Assembly: GCA_049317725.1 (NCBI GenBank)
Contig: JBMOHS010000211.1
Span: forward strand, 1-6,226
DNA from: CAIOZW01 sp049317725
GTDB taxonomy: Bacteria > Acidobacteriota > Blastocatellia > RBC074
DNA: 6,226 nucleotides
Reading direction: 5' to 3'
Shown: one piece after another, positions 6,131 to 6,226 of the stretch
How the letters are laid out: each line of letters opens with the position of its first letter
Position numbering within the stretch: the stretch's first letter is position 1
The notes under the pieces: generated by a model
Databases searched by the model: none
Told to the model about the DNA's origin: nothing
The model's input: only the letters and a program-made list of their open reading frames with translations
Program-made: the position numbers and the translations under genes

Positions 6131-6226
6131 GTCTCTCCGCTCCACCAAGAAAAAATGGACCTTTCGGAGGGAAGAGACTCACGCGAAGACGCGAAGACGC
6201 AAAGAGGGGAGAGGGAAGAGGGGAGA
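6131..6226. repeat. Post-aminotransferase region with dispersed repeat copy 2
   Basis: Bases 6169-6200 are identical to 1587-1618 and continue into GGGGAGAGGGAAGAGGGGAGA, truncated by the window end. Just after the stop, GTCTCT (6131-6136) can pair with AGAGAC (6173-6178), with a further CCG/CGG pair inside and a bulge. That would be a weak hairpin formed partly by the repeat, a possible but unconvincing terminator. No further gene starts before the window ends. Confidence 0.8.

Noticed and set aside
4871..6148. Long minus-strand open frame (425 codons) antisense to the aminotransferase gene
   Set aside because: It is a GC-rich shadow of a gene with complete PLP motifs and a strong ribosome site on the plus strand; its translation shows no recognisable family.
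6131..6178. Rho-independent terminator after the aminotransferase gene
   Set aside because: The stem is short and bulged and no T-run follows; the A-run at 6150-6155 is inside the loop.

Overview
The window is GC-rich chromosomal DNA from a bacterium, apparently an environmental one. It carries a class II xylose isomerase, a SulP anion transporter, a Tat-exported HisC-like aminotransferase, a broken type II toxin-antitoxin pair and many G-rich intergenic repeats. From memory, dispersed repeats of this GCGAAGAC/GGGATGA style and Tat-tagged HisC-like enzymes are common in Planctomycetota, Acidobacteriota and similar phyla. The sequence alone does not settle the phylum.

Layout. Positions 11-1324 (minus strand) hold xylA, complete, with every expected catalytic and metal-binding residue. 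Its upstream region (1325-1453) has a strong Shine-Dalgarno and a perfect 8-bp inverted repeat that could be an operator. Positions 1454-1964 are a non-coding repeat tract of tandem 7-bp units (GGGGCGA, GGGACGA, GGGATGA) mixed with 9-bp-periodic GCGAAGAC / CTTCGCG blocks. Two ~100-bp units lie exactly 120 bp apart, a third is more diverged, and some arms are inverted. Positions 1911-2440 (minus strand) hold a toxin-first RelE-family/XRE pair. The toxin reading frame is broken at a run of six A, and the antitoxin loses its usual C-terminus exactly where the heptad repeat begins. Positions 2441-3266 hold two palindromes, an AT-rich stretch and no recognisable gene. Positions 3267-4979 and 4976-6130 (plus strand) hold the SulP transporter and the exported aminotransferase, overlapping by ATGA and so probably co-translated. 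The window ends (6169-6226) in another copy of the dispersed repeat, with 32 bp identical to 1587-1618.

How the parts relate. XylA would open xylose catabolism (D-xylose to D-xylulose); no other xylose gene is visible. The SulP/aminotransferase pair looks like one transcription unit joining an inner-membrane anion transporter to a PLP enzyme exported already folded, but its substrate cannot be read from sequence. The toxin-antitoxin pair looks like a decaying module being eroded by the repeat family. I see no clear novel multi-gene system. The most interesting signals are the G-quadruplex-capable heptad arrays, the replacement of the antitoxin tail by repeat sequence, the single-base frameshift in the toxin, and the coupled transporter/exported aminotransferase pair.
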